Shown: positions 1 to 8,149, counted from the first letter of the stretch. The stretch is DNA of 64,000 nucleotides from Enterobacter_D sp963521185 (GCA_963521185.1 CAUQTV010000003.1:479864-543863); one strand, 5' to 3'. The notes: a model not told the origin generated them from the letters alone. Numbers and translations: made by a program.

Positions 1-145
1 GCTCGGCACGCTGGTGGGCGCGGTGATTCTCGGCGTGCTGTCAAACGGGCTGGTGATGCTGTCGGTACCGTATTACGCCATGGACATTATTAAGGGGCTG
101 GTGCTGGCCGGCGCTCTTGCACTGACCTATTTCCAGCGTCGTTAA
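1..145 (+). CDS. Sugar-type ABC transporter permease, C-terminal end only
   Basis: Only the last 47 codons are in the window; the gene begins upstream. The reading frame uses positions 2, 5, 8 and so on, and ends with TAA at 143-145. The visible peptide is hydrophobic and Gly-rich, passes through a segment resembling LSNGLVMLSVPYYAMDIIKG and ends in FQRR. This matches the tail of RbsC-like (BPD_transp_2) inner-membrane permeases of simple-sugar importers. The gene lies 23 bp before a periplasmic sugar-binding protein, the usual order of such operons, so the ATPase probably lies upstream outside the window. The substrate cannot be told from this fragment. Confidence 0.8.
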   Translation, partial: LGTLVGAVILGVLSNGLVMLSVPYYAMDIIKGLVLAGALALTYFQRR

Positions 146-168
146 TTCATTATTCAGGGGAAACAGAG

Positions 169-1233
169 ATGAAAAAAATTGCACTTTCACTGCTGGCGAT
201 GGGCCTGTTAAGCGCGCTGCCAGGCTATGCGGCAACGCCGACGCCGGTTCCGGCGGCCATTGCCAACCACAGTGGCCCGATCCGCATCGCGGTGATCCGT
301 AACCTGGGCTCGGATGACAACACCACGCAGTTTGTCTCCGGTGCGCTGTCGGAAGGTAAAAAACTCGGCTTTAAAATCAGTACCTTCCTCAGCAACGGCG
401 ACGATGCGAAATTCCAGGACTTCGTTAATCAGGCCATCAGCCAGAAATATGACGGCATTATTCTGTCGCAGGGGCGCGATCCCTACTCCACCGATCTGGT
501 GAAAAAAGCGGTAGCGGCGGGTATTGCGGTGTCGGTATTTGACACTGCCGTCACCGGTGAGATCCCGGGCGTGACCGTGACGCAACAGGATGATGCTTCC
601 CTGACGGATCAATCCTTCGGCGCGCTGCTGAAAGACTTCAACGGCAAAGCCAACATTATCAAGCTGTGGGTGGCGGGTTTCCCACCGATGGAGCGTCGCC
701 AGGCGGCCTATCAGGAACTGCTTAAGCAGAATCCGGGCATCAAAGAGCTGGAGTCCATTGGCGCGGTGTCATCGGACGTGCAGGGCGATACTGCCAACAA
801 AGTGGGCGCGGTACTGGCGAAATACCCGAAAGGCAAGATCGATGCGATTTGGGGCACCTGGGACGCCTTCAGCCAGGGCGCGTATAAAGCGCTGAAAGAG
901 AACGGACGCACCGAGATCAAACTCTACAGCATTGACGTCTCTAACCAGGATTTGCAGCTGATGCGTGAAGCGGGCAGCCCGTGGAAGGTGAGCGTGGCGG
1001 TGGATCCGAAGCTGATTGGTGCCACCAACGTGCGTTTGATTGCGAACAAGATTGCCGGTGAGACAACGCCTGCCACCTACGACTTTAAAGCGGCGGCGAT
1101 CCCGCAGGCGCTGCTGGCAAGCCAGCCGGGCAATGTGAACGTGGCGTCGCTGGGTAAAATTATTCCGGGCTGGGGCCAGACCGAAGATTTTATCGCCCCG
1201 TGGTTTGCGACGTTAGAAGCTAAGGCAAAATAA
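169..1233 (+). CDS. Periplasmic sugar-binding protein of an ABC importer
   Basis: A 354-residue protein. A Sec signal peptide (MKK, a hydrophobic run, then GYA or YAA as cleavage site near residue 21) is followed by a two-lobed Peripla_BP_4 / RbsB-like fold. Family-typical stretches include IRIAVIRNLGSDD near the mature N-terminus, YDGIILSQGRDP for the first-lobe ligand loop, and IDAIWGTWDAFSQGAYKAL for the second lobe. The start is supported by a purine-rich ribosome site (AGGGGAAACAGAG) just ahead of the ATG. It would capture a small sugar or sugar derivative and deliver it to the permease encoded directly upstream. The substrate is not determinable from sequence; the neighbouring methionine salvage genes raise methylthioribose as a possibility (inference). 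Confidence 0.85.
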   Translation: MKKIALSLLAMGLLSALPGYAATPTPVPAAIANHSGPIRIAVIRNLGSDDNTTQFVSGALSEGKKLGFKISTFLSNGDDAKFQDFVNQAISQKYDGIILSQGRDPYSTDLVKKAVAAGIAVSVFDTAVTGEIPGVTVTQQDDASLTDQSFGALLKDFNGKANIIKLWVAGFPPMERRQAAYQELLKQNPGIKELESIGAVSSDVQGDTANKVGAVLAKYPKGKIDAIWGTWDAFSQGAYKALKENGRTEIKLYSIDVSNQDLQLMREAGSPWKVSVAVDPKLIGATNVRLIANKIAGETTPATYDFKAAAIPQALLASQPGNVNVASLGKIIPGWGQTEDFIAPWFATLEAKAK

Positions 1234-1302
1234 TGCCCGGTGGCGCTGCGCTTACCGGGCCTACGGTGTTGTAGGCCGGGTAAGGCGCAGCCGCCCCCCG
1301 GC
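1234..1302. repeat. REP/BIME-type palindromic element
   Basis: Two head-to-head GC-rich palindromic units lie between the binding-protein gene and the LVIVD gene. The first runs from GCCCGGTGGCGCTGCGCTTA to CCGGGCCTAC. The second starts at GTAGGCCGGGTAAGGCGCAG and ends in CCGGC. This is the usual enterobacterial paired REP arrangement, with the shared CCTAC/GTAGG core. It may shield the 3' end of the upstream message. Related units occur at 4981, 12136 and 56360. Confidence 0.8.
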
Positions 1303-1316
1303 GAAAGGACTCAACT

Positions 1317-2558
1317 ATGTCTGTATTACCTCAACCCGACTACAGCCGCAATATGCGGCTGATTGGCCATTCCGACCAGGGGGGACGCCCGGACGGCGTG
1401 CAGTTAATGGTGCATCGGGGCTTTGCGTACATCGGTCATATGGTGTCGCAGGGCTTTTCGATTGTCGATGTGCGTGATCCGAAAAACCCCAAACCGGCGG
1501 GCTACGTGCCTGCGCCGCCGGGAACCTGGAACGTGCATTTGCAGGCCCACGACGATCTTTTGCTGGTCATCAACGCCCGCGATCTCTTCGCTGACGCGCG
1601 CTTTGCCGATGAAAAAGTCTATTACACCCGCTCGGTGGGTGACACGGTCAGCGATGTGCAGGACAAAGGCTGGAGCGCCGGACTGCGCATCTTCGACATC
1701 TCCACACCGGACAAACCGCGCGAAATCAGCTTCCTGTCGCTGAGCGGTATTGGTATTCACCGCATCTGGTACGTCGGCGGGCGCTGGGCCTATGTCTCGG
1801 CGCTTATTGACGGCTTTACCGATTACATTTTCCTCACCATCGATCTGGCCGATCCGCGTAAGCCAGAAGTGGCGGGGCGCTGGTGGCTGCCGGGTATGAA
1901 CCAGGCGCAGGATGAACAACCCACGTGGCCGGAAGGAAAACGTTATGCGTTGCACCACGCGATTATCGCCGGTGACACGGCCTACGGAAGCTGGCGCGAC
2001 GGGGGGCTGACGATCCTGGATGTGAAAGATCGCACCGCACCGCAGCTTATCAGCCACCGCAACTGGAGTCCGCCGTTTGGTGGAGGGACGCACACCGCGC
2101 TGCCGCTGCCGGATCGCAATCTGCTGGTGGTGCTGGATGAAGCGGTGCTCGACAATCAGGAAGATGGCGAGAAGCTGATCTGGCTGTTTGATATTCGTGA
2201 GCCGTCAAACCCGGTGAGCATTTCCACCTTCCCGCAGCCGGATGAAACCGACTACGTGGCGAAAGGCGCGCACTTCGGGCCGCACAATCTGCATGAAAAC
2301 CGGCCAGGCAGCTTTATCAGCTCGACGCTGATTTTTGCCAGCTATCAAAATGCGGGCGTGCGCGCGTACGATATTTCAAATCCCTACCGCCCGGTGGAAA
2401 CCGGTGCGCTGGTGCCTGGCGCGCCTGCGAAGATGATGGACACGCGGCCCAACCGCCCGCAGGTGATCCAGTCGTGCGATGTGTTTGTGGATGCGCAGGG
2501 CATTATCTACAGTACGGATTACAACGGCGGTCTGTCGGTGATTGAGTATTTGGGGTAA
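1317..2558 (+). CDS. LVIVD-repeat beta-propeller protein, function unknown
   Basis: A 413-residue protein with no signal peptide or membrane segment, so probably cytoplasmic. It has at least six or seven imperfect repeats in which a strand ending in a pattern such as FSIVDVRDPKNP, LRIFDISTPDKP, LTILDVKDRTAP, WLFDIREPSNP or VRAYDISNPYRP is followed by a return strand. These lie roughly at residues 35-63, 122-142, 158-190, 220-250, 268-305, 337-365 and 397-412. This is the LVIVD repeat, expected to close into a propeller. Conserved His-rich loops (LHHAI, HFGPHNLHENR) could bind metal or form a catalytic pocket (inference). The start is supported by GAAAGGA eight bases upstream. It follows the ABC importer genes on the same strand, across an 83-bp gap containing a REP element, so it may act on the imported compound. 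Confidence 0.75.
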   Translation: MSVLPQPDYSRNMRLIGHSDQGGRPDGVQLMVHRGFAYIGHMVSQGFSIVDVRDPKNPKPAGYVPAPPGTWNVHLQAHDDLLLVINARDLFADARFADEKVYYTRSVGDTVSDVQDKGWSAGLRIFDISTPDKPREISFLSLSGIGIHRIWYVGGRWAYVSALIDGFTDYIFLTIDLADPRKPEVAGRWWLPGMNQAQDEQPTWPEGKRYALHHAIIAGDTAYGSWRDGGLTILDVKDRTAPQLISHRNWSPPFGGGTHTALPLPDRNLLVVLDEAVLDNQEDGEKLIWLFDIREPSNPVSISTFPQPDETDYVAKGAHFGPHNLHENRPGSFISSTLIFASYQNAGVRAYDISNPYRPVETGALVPGAPAKMMDTRPNRPQVIQSCDVFVDAQGIIYSTDYNGGLSVIEYLG

Positions 2559-2562
2559 GGCT

Positions 2563-2646
2563 CCCCCTCACCCCGGCCCTCTCCCCAGGGAGAGGGAGAA
2601 AGGGATCTGTCCCCTCTCCCTCGGGGCAGAGGGTTAGGGTGAGGGG
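2563..2646. repeat. CCCTCACCC-type inverted repeat between convergent genes
   Basis: The outer arms CCCCTCACCC (2564-2573) and GGGTGAGGGG (2637-2646) are perfect inverted copies. Inside them is a second hairpin, CCCTCTCCC with AGGGAGAGGG. The element fills the gap between the convergent LVIVD and mtnK genes and could terminate or protect both messages. A shorter relative sits at 51717 in another convergent gap, showing it is a dispersed family. Confidence 0.7.
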
Positions 2647-2652
2647 ACCTAA

Positions 2653-3852
2653 TCAGCCGTACTGACGCACCCGTGCGATCAACTCATCCACGCTGTGAAT
2701 GCGCTCGGCGATGACGATCAGCGCTTTGCCAAGATGAATGGCATGGCGCAGGCATTCGTGGCGCATTTCTTCATCCGCAATGGTGTCGAGATCGGCCACG
2801 TGCGACAGCCCGACGCTGCGGCGGATCAGCTCGCTGCCGCAGAAGCCAACCGCATCGGTCCACACTTTTTGCAGGAACTGCGACGCATACCCCGGCGCGC
2901 TTAATGCGGCGTCGCGGGTCTGCTCGCGCGCTAACTGCATAAAGCGCTCGGCGAAGGTGCTCCACAGGGTGTGAATATCCGTCAGGCGCTGCTCACGGGC
3001 GGCGGCGGCATCGCGAATGCCCAAATGGCCCGGCAAACCGCAGTAGTTGAGCAGCAAATTACCGATGGCGGTACCGACGTCGAAACCTATCGGCCCGAAA
3101 TAACCGAACTCGGCGTCGATGGCTTTCAGGCTGCCCTCGGCGACAAAAATCGAGCCGCTGTGAATGTCGCCGTGCAGCAGCGCTTCGGCATGGGAGAAGA
3201 AGCGGTGTTTCAGGGAGGCGACCGCCTGCTTAAGCTGGGCATCGTCGCGCAGGGCGGCCACGTCAGCCTCAAGGGCGTTGGGGTAGCTGTTACGCTCGTG
3301 GATCTGATACGGGTCGTTAAAGAACAGGTCTTCGGTGATCTCGCACATTTCCGGGTTACTGAACTGTGCCACCCGCGCTTTTTTGGCGTGCGGATGCAGA
3401 TAAAAATCGCTGGTATGGAACAGCGTTTGCGCCAGGTATTCCCCAAGCTGCGTCGCGGCCTGCGGATAGAAGGTATTGTTAATCAGTTCGCCGCGCCAGA
3501 TGCGGTGATCGGAGAGATCTTCCATCACCATGACAGCCAGTTCAGGATCAAAGTGAATAATTTGTACCGTGTGTTCCGGGCTGTGCTGAAAATGTTCCAC
3601 CAGCGTTTGGGCTTCTAAGCGGGCGCGATCCAGCGTCAGCGGCCAGGATTCGCCCACGCAGCGCACGTAGGGCAGGGCCTGTTTGACGATGATCCGGCTG
3701 ACGCCTGCGGCATCGAAAATTTTAAACACCAGATTGAGATTGCCGTCGCCGACCTCCTGCGCAGAAACGAGTTCCGACGGGTTTTCCAGTCCGCCAAAGT
3801 GTTGTGCATACGCCACGGCGTCGGTGGCGTTGAAGGTGCGGTATTGCGACAT
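2653..3852 (-). CDS. mtnK: 5-methylthioribose kinase MtnK
   Basis: Phosphorylates 5-methylthioribose at C1 with ATP, the entry step of bacterial methionine salvage in organisms that split methylthioadenosine with Pfs nucleosidase. The protein is 399 residues, with an aminoglycoside-phosphotransferase-like kinase fold. The catalytic loop HGDIHSGSI lies near residues 227-235 and the metal-binding IDAEFGYFGP near 245-254. The frame is open 30 codons upstream, but the ATG at 3852 (MSQYRTFNATDA) matches known MtnK starts. It is divergent from mtnA, with a MetJ-type operator in the 105-bp promoter region between them, so repression by S-adenosylmethionine-loaded MetJ is likely. Confidence 0.95.
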   Translation of the reverse strand: MSQYRTFNATDAVAYAQHFGGLENPSELVSAQEVGDGNLNLVFKIFDAAGVSRIIVKQALPYVRCVGESWPLTLDRARLEAQTLVEHFQHSPEHTVQIIHFDPELAVMVMEDLSDHRIWRGELINNTFYPQAATQLGEYLAQTLFHTSDFYLHPHAKKARVAQFSNPEMCEITEDLFFNDPYQIHERNSYPNALEADVAALRDDAQLKQAVASLKHRFFSHAEALLHGDIHSGSIFVAEGSLKAIDAEFGYFGPIGFDVGTAIGNLLLNYCGLPGHLGIRDAAAAREQRLTDIHTLWSTFAERFMQLAREQTRDAALSAPGYASQFLQKVWTDAVGFCGSELIRRSVGLSHVADLDTIADEEMRHECLRHAIHLGKALIVIAERIHSVDELIARVRQYG

Positions 3853-3889
3853 TGCCGGTATCCTCAATATTCTGTTGATAAAGCCATTC

Positions 3890-3913
3890 AGACGTCTATA
3901 CATCCGTACTTCA
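3890..3913. promoter_or_regulatory. Tandem MetJ boxes in the mtnK/mtnA promoter
   Basis: A perfect consensus met box, AGACGTCT, lies at 3890-3897. It is followed in register by ATACATCC (5 of 8) and GTACTTCA (4 of 8), the usual pattern of one good box flanked by weaker 8-bp repeats that MetJ dimers occupy cooperatively. The site lies 38 bp upstream of mtnK and 61 bp upstream of the mtnA start, so it can control both divergent genes. Confidence 0.85.
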
Positions 3914-3957
3914 TCCTGACACAATACAATACAACAACGCAACAGGGATTTAACGAT

Positions 3958-4974
3958 ATGCAGACATTACAGACCACCAGCCTGCGAGTGAGTGAAAATC
4001 AATTATTTATTCTCGATCAGCAGGCGCTGCCGCAGGAGAAAAACTGGCTTGGCGCGAACAGCACAGACGAACTGGTGGGCCATATTCACGCCCTGCGCGT
4101 GCGAGGCGCGCCGCTGATCGGTCTGTCTGCAAGTCTGCTGCTGGCCCTGCTGGCGGAGCGTGGCGAAAGCCGGGACACGCTTGCCCAGGCGCTGGAGACG
4201 CTACGGGCGTCGCGCCCGACGGCTGTCAATCTGATGAATAACCTCGACCGCATGAAGCAGGCGCTCGCCCAGGCGGACTTTGTGCCCGCGCTGGTGGCCG
4301 AGGCCGGTCGCCTGATTGATGAAGACAAGCGCCTGTGCGATGACATTGCCCGCGCCGGAAGCGCGCTGGTGCCTGAAGGCAGCCGCCTGTTGACGCACTG
4401 CAACACCGGCGGGCTGGCCACGGCGGGCGTGGGAACGGCGCTCGGCGTCATCGCCCGCGCGTTTGCAGAAGGGAACGTGGCGAACGTGTGGGTGGATGAG
4501 ACGCGCCCGTTGCTACAGGGCGGGCGTCTGACGGCGTGGGAGCTGGGTGAGCTGGGCGTGCCGTATCAGCTGATCACCGATTCGATGGCCGCCAGCCTGA
4601 TGGCGAAAGGGCAGGTGGACGCGGTGTGGGTCGGCGCGGATCGCATTGCCGCCAATGGCGACGTGGCGAATAAAATCGGCACCTATTCGCTGGCGGTGCT
4701 GGCGAAATTCCACGGCATTCCGTTTTACGTGGCCGCACCTAACACCACGCTTGATCGCCTGTGCCCGAACGGGGAGGCCATTCCCATTGAGCAGCGCGAC
4801 AGCCTTGAGGTGACCGGCGTGGCAGGGAGTTTTGGTGCGGTGCAGTGGGCACCGGATGATGCCCGCGTTTACAACCCGGCGTTTGACGTGACGCCCGCGT
4901 CGTTGATTAGCGGTTGGGTGTTAGATACCGGGGTGGTGACGCCGGAGCAGGTTGAAGCAGGGATATTCCGCTAA
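3958..4974 (+). CDS. mtnA: Methylthioribose-1-phosphate isomerase MtnA
   Basis: Converts 5-methylthioribose-1-phosphate to the ribulose-1-phosphate form, the second salvage step. The protein is 338 residues and related to eIF2B alpha/beta subunits. Visible family motifs are the N-terminal LRVRGAPLIG, the LLTHCNTGGLAT segment with the catalytic cysteine, and VGADRIAANGDVANKIGTY with the catalytic aspartate. The open frame extends upstream into the mtnK promoter, but ATG 3958 gives the family length and N-terminus (MQTLQTTSLRV). It is divergent from mtnK and followed by a REP element. Confidence 0.95.
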   Translation: MQTLQTTSLRVSENQLFILDQQALPQEKNWLGANSTDELVGHIHALRVRGAPLIGLSASLLLALLAERGESRDTLAQALETLRASRPTAVNLMNNLDRMKQALAQADFVPALVAEAGRLIDEDKRLCDDIARAGSALVPEGSRLLTHCNTGGLATAGVGTALGVIARAFAEGNVANVWVDETRPLLQGGRLTAWELGELGVPYQLITDSMAASLMAKGQVDAVWVGADRIAANGDVANKIGTYSLAVLAKFHGIPFYVAAPNTTLDRLCPNGEAIPIEQRDSLEVTGVAGSFGAVQWAPDDARVYNPAFDVTPASLISGWVLDTGVVTPEQVEAGIFR

Positions 4975-4980
4975 CCTCTT

Positions 4981-5016
4981 GCCGGGTGGCGGCTGGCGCC
5001 CTACCCGGCCTACGGA
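4981..5016. repeat. Single REP unit between mtnA and mtnD
   Basis: The palindromic unit GCCGGGTGGCGGCTGGCGCC is followed by CTACCCGGCCTACGG in the 48-bp gap between the convergent mtnA and mtnD genes. It is the same family as the elements at 1234 and 12136, and may cap both 3' ends. Confidence 0.75.
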
Positions 5017-5022
5017 CTGGCG

Positions 5023-5565
5023 CTAAGCCAGGCGCGGGTAGCCGTCCGCAATGGCGTCGCCGGTGAACTGCGCCACCCAGCCTTCGGGATTGTCGAAGAT
5101 ACGGATGGCGGTGAAGTTGGGTTCGGAACCCATATCAAACCAGTGCGGCGTGCCAGCGGGTACGGAGATCAAATCGTTTTTCTCGCACAGCACCTGATAT
5201 ACCTCGTTGCCAATGTGCAGGCAAAACAGCCCGGCACCTTCCACAAAGAAACGCACTTCGTCTTCACCGTGGGTGTGCTCGTTAAGGAACTTCGCGCGCA
5301 GGGCCTCTTTCTGCGGATTGTCGGCGCGCAGGCTGATCACGTCCCAGCTCTGGTAACCTTTCTCTGCAACCAGCTTATCGATGGCGTGCTGATAGGCGTG
5401 AATGACCGTCTCCGACGACGGATTTTCACCGAGGTCACGATCCGCCTGCCAGCGCTCAAAACGCACCGCTTTAGCATTTAACCGTTGCTGGATCTCACGG
5501 GCATCGGTGCTGTGCCACGTCGGCCCGGTGGCGTCTTTATCAGAAAAAATCGTCAGTGCGCTCAT
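5023..5565 (-). CDS. mtnD: Acireductone dioxygenase MtnD
   Basis: Oxidises the acireductone intermediate with O2. With Fe2+ it gives the keto-acid precursor of methionine plus formate; with Ni2+ it gives an off-pathway product. The protein is 180 residues with a cupin fold. The metal ligands are visible as the H-x-H-x3-E cluster HTHGEDE (His97, His99, Glu103) and His141 in GTPHWFDMG. These match the ligand set of the Klebsiella enzyme once its initiator Met is discounted. It is last in the mtnB-mtnC-mtnD operon, and its ATG overlaps the mtnC stop by 4 bases, implying translational coupling. Confidence 0.95.
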   Translation of the reverse strand: MSALTIFSDKDATGPTWHSTDAREIQQRLNAKAVRFERWQADRDLGENPSSETVIHAYQHAIDKLVAEKGYQSWDVISLRADNPQKEALRAKFLNEHTHGEDEVRFFVEGAGLFCLHIGNEVYQVLCEKNDLISVPAGTPHWFDMGSEPNFTAIRIFDNPEGWVAQFTGDAIADGYPRLA

Positions 5566-6251
5566 GATGGGATCTGCTCCGGATTAATCACGTCAAAACG
5601 GTGAACCTGGTGATGCTGACTGGCAGCGTCGCCATCACCGCGAATTAACTGAATGGTGCGAAAACCGGCCTGCGCGGCGGCGTCCAGCTCCTGATGAATA
5701 TCGGACAGGAACAGGATCTGCGCCGGGGCCAGCGCCAGTTGCTCGGCGATATTGCGATAGGACTGCACTTCGCGCTTCGCGCCGATATGCGTGTCGAAAT
5801 AGCCGCTGAACAGATGAGTAATATCACCTTCGTCGCTGTAGCCAAATAACAGTTTTTGCGCGGCGACGCTGCCGGAGGAATATACATACAGATCAATGCC
5901 TTTCGCCTTCCAGTTTTCCAGCGAAGGCAGCACGTCCGGATAGAGATGCCCGGTAAAGTCACCGTTCACGTAGCCGTCGCGCCAGATAATGCCTTGCAGC
6001 GCCTTGAGCGCCGTGGATTTGCGATCTTCGTCCATAAACGCCAGCAGCGTTTCAGAAAGCTTGGCGCTTCTGGCGTCGGGCTGGCCGATCTCCTCGCGCA
6101 GATTATCGAGGATCGATTTGACCGGTTCGACGTACTTCTGCGCGGTGATGAAGGCGGCCAGGCGCTCACGGGCGTACGGGAACAGGACGTCATGCACAAA
6201 GCGAATATCGCTGGTGGTGCCTTCAATATCAGTAACTATCGCGCGGATCAT
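5562..6251 (-). CDS. mtnC: Enolase-phosphatase MtnC
   Basis: A bifunctional HAD-superfamily enzyme: it enolises 2,3-diketo-5-methylthiopentyl-1-phosphate and then removes the phosphate to give acireductone. The protein is 229 residues. HAD motif I appears in modified form as the N-terminal VTDIEGTTSD, motif II as YVYSSGSVAAQK, and the motif IV region as ILFLSDIHQELDAA. Two consecutive ATG codons (6254 and 6251) overlap the mtnB stop; the second gives the usual MIRAIVTD start. Both choices keep the coupled operon mtnB-mtnC-mtnD. Confidence 0.95.
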   Translation of the reverse strand: MIRAIVTDIEGTTSDIRFVHDVLFPYARERLAAFITAQKYVEPVKSILDNLREEIGQPDARSAKLSETLLAFMDEDRKSTALKALQGIIWRDGYVNGDFTGHLYPDVLPSLENWKAKGIDLYVYSSGSVAAQKLLFGYSDEGDITHLFSGYFDTHIGAKREVQSYRNIAEQLALAPAQILFLSDIHQELDAAAQAGFRTIQLIRGDGDAASQHHQVHRFDVINPEQIPS

Positions 6252-6862
6252 CATTTCTCCAGCAGGCGGCGCTGCATTTCGCATTCAAATAAAAACTCCA
6301 GACCTTCGAGATGACGCCGGGCCTCGGCCACACTGCGTCCCCAGCAGGTTAAACCATGACCGCGCAAGAGGAAACCATATTGCAGCGGATACGACTGCGC
6401 AACATCCTCAATACGGCGGGCCAGGGCATCAATATCCTGATCGTTATCGAAAAGGGCAATCGATACGCTATCAAGATGCGAGCGCTGTCCGAATAACGAT
6501 TTTTGCATTTCATAACCGTGCAGCGTTAATGCGGCCCCGCGCGTAACGCGGGACAGCACCGTGGCGTTAACGGTATGCACATGCAGCACGGCGTTGGCGT
6601 CGGGAAAGAGACGATAGACCAGCGTATGCAGGCCGGTTTCCGCCGAGGGCGTGCGACCGGACGGCGCGCGGTTGGTGGCGATCTCCACCTGGAGGAAGTC
6701 GGCAGGGGTCAGGCTGCCTTTGTCTTTGCCGGATTCGCTGATCCAGCAGGCGTGAGCGTCTTCGCGCACGGACATGTTGCCGCCCGTCGCGGGTGCCCAG
6801 CCTTTTACGCCTATCCAGTGACAGGCATCGACGAGGGCAGAGAGTTGCAGGTTGTCTGTCAT
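6251..6862 (-). CDS. mtnB: Methylthioribulose-1-phosphate dehydratase MtnB
   Basis: Dehydrates methylthioribulose-1-phosphate to the diketo phosphate, the third salvage step. The protein is 203 residues, in the class II aldolase/adducin fold. Zinc ligands are visible as the His pair in LHVHTVNATV and the later His in RGHGLTCWG. It is the first gene of the minus-strand mtnBCD operon. Its promoter region, shared with divergent mtnE, carries a second MetJ operator (6906-6921). Confidence 0.95.
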   Translation of the reverse strand: MTDNLQLSALVDACHWIGVKGWAPATGGNMSVREDAHACWISESGKDKGSLTPADFLQVEIATNRAPSGRTPSAETGLHTLVYRLFPDANAVLHVHTVNATVLSRVTRGAALTLHGYEMQKSLFGQRSHLDSVSIALFDNDQDIDALARRIEDVAQSYPLQYGFLLRGHGLTCWGRSVAEARRHLEGLEFLFECEMQRRLLEK

Positions 6863-6905
6863 AGCGTTCCTTTATGCCACCTGGGCAGGAATATCGTTAT
6901 TGTTT

Positions 6906-6921
6906 AGACGTCTAAGCGTCT
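6906..6921. promoter_or_regulatory. Tandem MetJ boxes between mtnB and mtnE
   Basis: Perfect met box AGACGTCT (6906-6913), immediately followed by AAGCGTCT (6914-6921, 6 of 8). It lies 43 bp upstream of mtnB and directly upstream of the predicted mtnE promoter. With the site at 3890, every transcription unit of the salvage locus has a MetJ operator. Confidence 0.88.
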
Positions 6922-6924
6922 TGA

Positions 6925-6952
6925 TTGCCAAATATTAACATCGTGTTATAGT
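6925..6952 (+). promoter_or_regulatory. Predicted sigma-70 promoter of mtnE
   Basis: TTGCCA (6925-6930) and TATAGT (6947-6952) with a 16-bp spacer. The start of transcription would fall near 6959, about 30 bases ahead of the mtnE ATG. The adjoining MetJ boxes abut the -35 region. Confidence 0.55.
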
Positions 6953-6988
6953 GGCAGCAACACAAGTATGACACGCAGGCACGCACTC

Positions 6989-8149
6989 ATGAGCAATAAC
7001 AGGCTGATTCCTCAAAGTAAACTCCCCGCCCTCGGCACCACCATTTTTACCCAGATGAGCGCGCTGGCGGCGCAACACCAGGCGATTAATCTGTCGCAGG
7101 GGTTCCCGGATTACGATGGCCCGCGCTATTTGCAGGAGCGCCTGGCGCACCATGTTGCCCAGGGCGCGAATCAGTATGCGCCGATGACCGGCGTGCAGGC
7201 GCTGCGTGATGCGATTGCCGATAAAACCGGGGCGCTGTACGGCTATCGACCGGATGCTAACACCGATGTCACCGTTACCGCTGGCGCGACCGAAGCGTTA
7301 TATGCGGCGATCACCGCGCTGGTCCGCAAGGATGATGAAGTGATCTGCTTTGATCCCAGCTACGACAGCTACGCGCCTGCGGTGGAACTGTCCGGCGGCG
7401 TGCTCAAACGCATCGCGCTGCAACCGCCGCACTTTCGCGTCGACTGGCAGGCGTTTGCTGCGCTGCTGAGTGATAAAACCCGTCTGGTGATCCTGAATAC
7501 GCCCCACAACCCGTCGGCGACGGTGTGGGCGAAAGAGGATTTTGCCGCGCTGTGGCAGGCGATTGCTGAGCGTGAGATTTACGTGCTCAGTGACGAAGTG
7601 TACGAACACATCTGCTTTGCCAAAGAGGGTCATGCCAGCGTGCTGGCTCACCCGCAGCTGCGGGAGCGCGCGGTGGCGGTATCGTCCTTTGGTAAGACCT
7701 ATCACATGACCGGCTGGAAAGTGGGCTACTGTGTGGCACCGGCGGCCATCAGCGCTGAGCTACGTAAAGTGCACCAGTATTTAACCTTCTCGGTGAACAC
7801 GCCGGCGCAGCTGGCGCTGGCGGACATGCTGCGGGAAGCGCCTGGACACTACCACGAGCTACCGGCGTTCTATCAGCAAAAGCGCGATCTGCTGGTGAAT
7901 GCGTTACGCGACAGCCGGCTGGAGATTTTGCCCTGCGAAGGCACCTATTTCCTGCTCGCCGACTACAGCGCCATTTCCGATGTGGACGACGTCAGTTTTT
8001 GCCAGTGGCTGACCAAAGAGGTGGGCGTGGCGGCGATCCCTCTGTCGGTATTCTGTGCCGATCCGTTCCCGCACAAATTGATTCGCCTCTGCTTTGCGAA
8101 GCAGTCGTCTACGCTGCTCGCCGCCGCGGAACGACTGTGCCAGCTATAG
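6989..8149 (+). CDS. mtnE: Methionine-salvage aminotransferase MtnE (YbdL)
   Basis: A PLP-dependent fold-type I aminotransferase that converts 4-methylthio-2-oxobutanoate to methionine, closing the salvage pathway. It is very similar to E. coli YbdL, a methionine/aromatic aminotransferase. The protein is 386 residues. The PLP lysine is Lys236 in SSFGKTYHMTGWKVGY; the NTPHNPSAT and SDEVYEHI motifs contribute the other cofactor contacts. An ATG seven codons upstream (6968) is less likely: the ATG at 6989 gives the YbdL N-terminus (MSNNRLIPQSKL). E. coli keeps this gene but lacks the other mtn genes seen here. Confidence 0.93.
   Translation: MSNNRLIPQSKLPALGTTIFTQMSALAAQHQAINLSQGFPDYDGPRYLQERLAHHVAQGANQYAPMTGVQALRDAIADKTGALYGYRPDANTDVTVTAGATEALYAAITALVRKDDEVICFDPSYDSYAPAVELSGGVLKRIALQPPHFRVDWQAFAALLSDKTRLVILNTPHNPSATVWAKEDFAALWQAIAEREIYVLSDEVYEHICFAKEGHASVLAHPQLRERAVAVSSFGKTYHMTGWKVGYCVAPAAISAELRKVHQYLTFSVNTPAQLALADMLREAPGHYHELPAFYQQKRDLLVNALRDSRLEILPCEGTYFLLADYSAISDVDDVSFCQWLTKEVGVAAIPLSVFCADPFPHKLIRLCFAKQSSTLLAAAERLCQL

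Noticed and set aside
3799..3957. Upstream extension of mtnA over the divergent promoter
   Set aside because: It would cover the MetJ operator and the mtnK start; ATG 3958 gives the family N-terminus.
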